Source: Isotricha intestinalis
Lineage: Eukaryota > Ciliophora > Litostomatea > Vestibuliferida > Isotrichidae
Assembly (NCBI GenBank): GCA_023807065.1
Contig: JAJJLU010001018.1
Coordinates: forward strand, 1-11,683
Direction of reading: 5' to 3'
DNA: 11,683 nt
The translations under genes were made by a program, and so were the position numbers. Under the pieces are notes generated by a model. The model worked only from the letters and a program-made list of their open reading frames with translations, did no database searches and was not told the DNA's origin. Positions 8,240 to 11,683 of the stretch are shown one piece after another. Position 1 is the stretch's first letter. Every line of letters starts with the position of its first letter.

Positions 8240-9367
8240 TTATTCTAATTGTTTAATATTATTATCTTGAATAATGTTATCCCATAAATTATTTTCAATG
8301 TTTAAATTATTTTCTAAATCATTTTCAATTTCTTTTAATTCATTATAATAATTATCAATACTAACAAATTTAAAATTAGAAATTTCACTTTGCATATTAA
8401 AAATACTAATTTTAATAATTTGATTTAAATTATTTAAATTTTTTTCAATTTTATCTTTTTCAGCAACAGCATCATTAATGCTAGTTTCTCTATTTTTAAA
8501 ACTAAATAAAGTTTTTAATAGATTTTTTCCAGCTTGTAAATCAATAATTTCAGTATTTTTATCAGTAAATGTTTTTGCTAATTTATCATATTCTTCTTGT
8601 AAATTATTAATTGATTCAATTCCTTCTTTTATTGATATTGCATTTAAATAATCTTCTAATAATAATTTATAAATGTTTTCAAATGGATTTTTTGTATTTT
8701 CTTTATAGAATTTTAATTTATTTTCAAATTCTTTATTATTGTTGTTTAAAAATATAAATTTTGAACCATCATTATTTGAATATTCACTTAATAAATCTTT
8801 TTCATATAAAGAAAATATATTTTCTATTGTATTATAATGACTATGATTTAATTTGTATTTTTCTAATGAAGAAAAAAATAAATTTTTTATGTTTTCTAAA
8901 TTAGTCAAATTTTCTTTTAAATCTTTATAAAATTTATCTTGTTCTCCTTTTTCATATTGAGTATCAAAATTATCATCAAAAGAAGTAAAAATACCAGAAT
9001 ATTTTTTAATTAATCTTTCATAATTTAATTTTTCTAAAGAATTTAAATTTTTAACCCAATCATTTGATTGCTTTAAAAATATATTAACTTCTTCAGAATT
9101 AAATAAATAATTTTTTTGATAAATTTTCTTACAAAAAGCATTTAACATATCAATTCTCATTTCAATGTTTTCTTTTAAAGAAATACTTGGTATTATAATT
9201 CCAGGCCATCTTTCAACTAATTTTTCTCTAAGAATAATAAATTCTTTAAAAGTTCTTTCAATAGGTTTTGAAATTTTTGTTCCTAATATTGTATAACTTG
9301 TATTATTTGTTACTTTTTCTTCATTTATTTTTATATATATTGGAAGAGAATTTTCTTTTGTTTCCAT
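8240..9367 (-). CDS. PX-BAR sorting nexin
   Basis: This 375-residue protein has an N-terminal PX domain (about 1-101) and a long helical region (about 115-365) consistent with a BAR dimerisation and membrane-curvature domain, the layout of sorting nexins in endosomal recycling. The PX signature is visible: ERTFKEF at 37-43 corresponds to the R(R/K)YxDF motif, with Arg38 as the expected 3-phosphoinositide ligand. WPGIIIPSISLK at 54-65 is the proline loop, with Lys65. IEMRIDMLNAFCKKI at 68-82 supplies the second conserved basic residue, Arg71. FLKQSNDW at 97-104 closes the domain. The helical part has heptad-like Leu/Ile spacing and no membrane segment. The length suits a short SNX4/Vps5-type protein; which subtype cannot be told. 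Only 76 bp separate its ATG from the stop of the upstream gene, so promoter and upstream 3' UTR are packed together. The stop is TAA. Confidence 0.8.
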   Translation of the reverse strand: METKENSLPIYIKINEEKVTNNTSYTILGTKISKPIERTFKEFIILREKLVERWPGIIIPSISLKENIEMRIDMLNAFCKKIYQKNYLFNSEEVNIFLKQSNDWVKNLNSLEKLNYERLIKKYSGIFTSFDDNFDTQYEKGEQDKFYKDLKENLTNLENIKNLFFSSLEKYKLNHSHYNTIENIFSLYEKDLLSEYSNNDGSKFIFLNNNNKEFENKLKFYKENTKNPFENIYKLLLEDYLNAISIKEGIESINNLQEEYDKLAKTFTDKNTEIIDLQAGKNLLKTLFSFKNRETSINDAVAEKDKIEKNLNNLNQIIKISIFNMQSEISNFKFVSIDNYYNELKEIENDLENNLNIENNLWDNIIQDNNIKQLE

Positions 9368-9443
9368 TAAATCAAAAAAATTAGTTTATATTAATAATTA
9401 TCTTTTTAATTTTATATATTATACATATATAAGATTTTTATGT
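9368..9443. promoter_or_regulatory. 76-bp compact intergenic spacer
   Basis: This segment lies between two minus-strand genes and must contain the 3' end of the 450-residue gene and the promoter and leader of the PX-BAR gene. It is almost pure A/T, with an inverted repeat TTATATA (9412-9418) / TATATAA (9426-9432). No specific promoter motif can be assigned. Confidence 0.4.
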
Positions 9444-10796
9444 TTATATATCTAAATTTTCATTTATTTCTTGTTTTTCTCTCTCCCGATAATTTTGAAT
9501 TATTCTTTCACTTAAAATAAGATTTCTATATTTTTCATTTGAATATTTTAATAGATTATCAATTAATTTGGAATTTAAACTAAATTTATTCATATTAAAA
9601 TGTAAATTAGGCTCTTTTTTACTAAAAGCTTTTTCTAATCTTCTTAATTTATCTACTTCATCAGAAACTTTTTTTTCTTTTGGTCTATGATAATTATAAG
9701 GATTAATTCCTCCTTCAAATTTAATTATTTTTTCTGTTTCTTTTTTATTAGAAGTTCTTATTTCATAACTTTTAATTGCTTTAAAAAATTTGTTTATAAT
9801 TTTTTTGTCTTTTTCCGTTACATCAAATATGTTTTTTGAAGTATAATTTAAAAAAGAAACATTTAATCTTGCTCTTTTTAAAAATTGAAGTAATTGTAAA
9901 AATTCATTTGAATCAAATAAAAAATTCTTTTCATTTTGAATGAGTATATTATAACAATCATAACAAACTTTTAAAAAAGATAAACATTCATTAAATTTAT
10001 TAATATTTATTTGTAATTCAATTAATTCATTTTCAACAATTTTATTATCAAAAACTGTTGGTTTTTCTTCATAATTAATAATAAACTTTTCAATATTTTT
10101 TGAATAATCTTTTAAAAAAATATAAGATATTTCAATAATTAAACCAATTAATTCTTCAAATTTTTGATTAGTTTTTCTTTGAATATTTAAAGAATTATTT
10201 TTAAAATATTCATATAATTTTCTATTAATCAAATATTTAGTTTTTAAAATATTAATATCTTCAAATAATACAGTAATTTCATCAGAAATAATTTTTTTTT
10301 GAAATTCAGTTTTTCTGATAATTTCTTTGGATAAACTCATTTGAAACATATTATTTTCAATATACCAATTTGGAATATATTTAACAATAAAGGTTTTTTC
10401 TCTTCCTCTTTTAACTGAAAAAGTATTTAAACTTGAAGAAGATTTATTTAATTTTTTTATATTTAAATTATTATAATTTTCTTGTTCAGTTAAAAATGAG
10501 ATTTTAATATCTGAAATATTTTTACTACTTCTATTTGATGTTAATTGGTTATTATTTGTATTATTATTAGAATTATTATTTGTAATAGTAATATTATTAT
10601 TTGTGTTATCAGTAATATTCTTATATAAAGGCGATTCTAACATTGTTGACGATGATGTCATTAAATTTTTTGAATTTTGTTTTGTCTCATTTCTTGATAT
10701 TAATAAATTATTTGATATATTTTTTTTAAAAGGAGAAAAACATAATTTTTTTCCTATTAATATATTTTTTACTATTTCTTTTTTTGATTCTTTCAT
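9444..10796 (-). CDS. hypothetical helical protein, 450 residues, probably 5'-extended
   Basis: I do not recognise the family. Residues 1-135 are low-complexity, with Asn/Thr runs at about 62-83 and Ser/Lys-rich stretches. From about 136 (FIVKYIPNWYIENNMFQ) to 345 the protein is predicted largely alpha-helical with amphipathic Leu/Ile/Phe spacing. A conserved-looking segment, GGINPYNYHRPKEKKVSDEV (about 362-381), is followed by a charged coiled tail. No membrane segment or signal peptide is seen. The frame stays open for about 38 codons upstream of this ATG without another ATG, and reads as normal coding sequence (for example KRKFTPFSPIFQK). The 63-codon ORF just upstream (10856-11047) joins this frame if one A is added to an A11 run at 10876-10886. 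A joined gene of 534 residues is likely, so the start at 10796 may be internal. Confidence 0.7.
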   Translation of the reverse strand: MKESKKEIVKNILIGKKLCFSPFKKNISNNLLISRNETKQNSKNLMTSSSTMLESPLYKNITDNTNNNITITNNNSNNNTNNNQLTSNRSSKNISDIKISFLTEQENYNNLNIKKLNKSSSSLNTFSVKRGREKTFIVKYIPNWYIENNMFQMSLSKEIIRKTEFQKKIISDEITVLFEDINILKTKYLINRKLYEYFKNNSLNIQRKTNQKFEELIGLIIEISYIFLKDYSKNIEKFIINYEEKPTVFDNKIVENELIELQININKFNECLSFLKVCYDCYNILIQNEKNFLFDSNEFLQLLQFLKRARLNVSFLNYTSKNIFDVTEKDKKIINKFFKAIKSYEIRTSNKKETEKIIKFEGGINPYNYHRPKEKKVSDEVDKLRRLEKAFSKKEPNLHFNMNKFSLNSKLIDNLLKYSNEKYRNLILSERIIQNYREREKQEINENLDI

Positions 10797-10855
10797 TTTT
10801 TGAAATATAGGAGAAAAAGGAGTAAATTTTCTTTTTTGAAATATTTGTTTTAATT

Positions 10856-11047
10856 TTAACGTTTTGTTTGGAATATTTTTTTTTTTATTGATTTTTTACT
10901 GTTATCTGATTTTAAGATTAAATTTAATTTCTTTTTTGAATTTAAATGATTAATTAAAGAATTTGATCTTTCTAAATGTAAAGAAAGAGTTCTATTTAAA
11001 TTAAATTTATCTAAAATTTTAGCACTACTGAAACTTTTTTGTTTCAT
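10856..11047 (-). CDS. probable 5' exon or N-terminal part of the 450-residue gene
   Basis: This 63-codon ORF is Lys/Ser/Leu-rich and basic, and ends in TAA 59 bp before the ATG of the downstream ORF on the same strand. Its composition matches the N-terminal region of that ORF. An A11 run on the coding strand (10876-10886) lies just before the end. With 12 As the reading passes directly into the downstream frame, giving 535 codons in all (11047 to 9444). The break may be a sequencing or amplification slip, a real mutation, or an unspliced intron: formal GT-AG pairs of 71 or 110 bases would also restore the frame, but they end in AAG rather than the usual YAG. A separate micro-gene is the less likely reading. 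Confidence 0.6.
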   Translation of the reverse strand: MKQKSFSSAKILDKFNLNRTLSLHLERSNSLINHLNSKKKLNLILKSDNSKKSIKKKIFQTKR

Positions 11048-11152
11048 TTTTTTATATTATATTTAAAAGCTTTAAATTAAAAAAACTATATTTTATTAAT
11101 CTTTTTTCATAGAATAAAAATAGGAAGTAAATAATAATAGAATAATTATTTA

Positions 11153-11513
11153 TTATATAGATAAATCATAGAAACTTTTTGGAGTATAATTAATTTTTTC
11201 ATTTGTTCTATGTTTTGAACATTCTTGACAAAAATGGTCATTATTTTCTTCAATAACATTATAGAAGTTTTGGCATAATTCACATTTATGTCCTATCATT
11301 TTTTCTCTTTCTTTTTTAAGTCTTGAACTTGCATATTCAAAAAATTTTAAATTATGTATTTTTTTTTTCTTCCTTAAATTTTCATTATTGTGTTTTAATT
11401 GATAAAATTGGTCATATGATAATTCTTCTTTTAAATTTATATTTGAATCAGATTCGTTATTATTTGTTTTTTTTTTCTTTTAATAATAATTCTTGTTTAC
11501 TTAAATAATTCAT
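11153..11513 (-). CDS. CtIP/Sae2/Com1-type DNA end resection factor, frame broken
   Basis: In CtIP/Sae2/Com1 proteins this C-terminal domain activates the MRE11-RAD50 nuclease at double-strand breaks, including meiotic ones. Reading back from TAA at 11153-11155, the frame encodes GHKCELCQNFY, a spacer, CSKHR, seven residues, then TPKSFYDL. This matches the human CtIP C-terminus as I recall it (GHxCxxCxxYY, CSRHR, seven residues, TPENFW). The CxxC is at 11273-11284, His-Arg at 11207-11212 and Thr-Pro at 11180-11185. A basic, probably helical stretch lies upstream. The only ATG in this frame is the Met just before GHKC. The likely start is the ATG at 11511-11513 in another frame, which reads 17 codons to AAA-TAA after an A10 run (11467-11476). 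Removing one A, or a +1 shift at AAA-TAA, gives a 119-residue protein. An intron of about 73 bases (GTAAAC to AAAAG) would also restore the frame. This is far shorter than known CtIP or Sae2 proteins. Confidence 0.75.
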
Positions 11514-11637
11514 TCTACTATTTATATTATCAAATAATGAAGATATGAAATTAAAATTTCTTTTTCTTTTTTTTTAAAAAAAATCCATAGATAATATTTT
11601 CCTTTATAATTTTTAACTAAATTTTTTTGTTATTTTT
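11514..11637 (-). promoter_or_regulatory. subtelomeric leader of the CtIP-like gene
   Basis: These 124 bp between the putative start and the right telomere must carry promoter and 5' UTR. The gene's initial frame stays open upstream to a TAA at 11574-11576. Beyond that an in-frame ATG (11586-11588) reads only four codons. If the T8/A9 homopolymer junction there also contains an error, the true start could be at 11588. No core promoter motif is recognisable. Confidence 0.35.
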
Positions 11638-11683
11638 GGGGATTGGGGGATTGGGGATTGGGGATTGGGGATTGGGGATTGGG
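11638..11683 (+). repeat. right telomere, (GGGGATT)n
   Basis: Seven G blocks separated by ATT run to the end of the window. The unit is GGGGATT, with one five-G block at 11645-11649. The G-rich strand runs 5'->3' towards the end, as at a true right telomere. The unit differs from the ciliate repeats I know best (GGGGTT, GGGGTTTT) by an A in the spacer. The array follows directly on AT-rich DNA at ATTTTTGGGG. Confidence 0.92.

Noticed and set aside
11323..11508. Plus-strand ORF of 61 codons near the right end
   Set aside because: It is antisense to the CtIP-like gene, whose minus frame carries conserved zinc-ligand and KHR motifs.
123..11513. Alternative ciliate genetic code (TAA/TAG as Gln, or TGA as Trp or Cys)
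   Set aside because: Six long ORFs close with TAA and none has internal stops. Gln is written CAA, Trp TGG and Cys TGT, so the standard code suffices, though TAG and TGA use cannot be tested here.

Overview
The window looks like a complete, very AT-rich mini-chromosome of a ciliate macronucleus. Its right end is a clean array of a 7-base G-rich repeat (GGGGATT, G strand running 5'->3' outwards). Its left end carries the complementary C-rich repeat, capped by a short head-to-head inverted copy. Other ciliate signs are the compact inward-facing genes at both ends, the asparagine- and lysine-rich low-complexity proteins, and the cilium- and cortex-type gene content. About 2,950 codons are open without internal TAA, TAG or TGA, and every stop I can assign is TAA. 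This fits the standard code and argues against ciliates that read TAA/TAG as Gln. A standard-code, AT-rich ciliate with gene-sized or few-gene chromosomes would fit a litostome such as a rumen entodiniomorph. That placement is inference: no rRNA or other marker is present.

Layout, left to right: telomere (1-33); a KATNIP-like katanin-interacting protein on + (123-2966) that starts about 90 bp from the telomere; a short convergent spacer; then a run of genes all on the minus strand. These are a cysteine-rich phospholipid-scramblase family protein (3174-5054), an unrecognised basic protein (5538-6182), a MORN-repeat protein (6641-7648), a PX-BAR sorting nexin (8240-9367), an unrecognised helical protein (9444-10796, probably continuing upstream to 11047 across a frame break), and a CtIP/Sae2/Com1-type DNA-end-resection factor (11153-11513, also with a frame break). 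The right telomere is 11638-11683. Both terminal genes therefore read inward from the telomeres, and the only convergent junction is at 2967-3173.

The genes do not form an obvious single pathway. KATNIP and MORN proteins belong to basal-body and cortical biology, the PX-BAR protein and the scramblase to membranes, and the CtIP-like protein to double-strand break repair and meiosis. The most notable item is the CtIP/Sae2 homologue, which is very small (about 119 residues once the frame is followed). It was hidden by a frame break just inside the telomere, yet keeps the CxxC, KHR and Thr-Pro signature at the spacing I recall for human CtIP. No CRISPR, tRNA, rRNA or mobile element was found.
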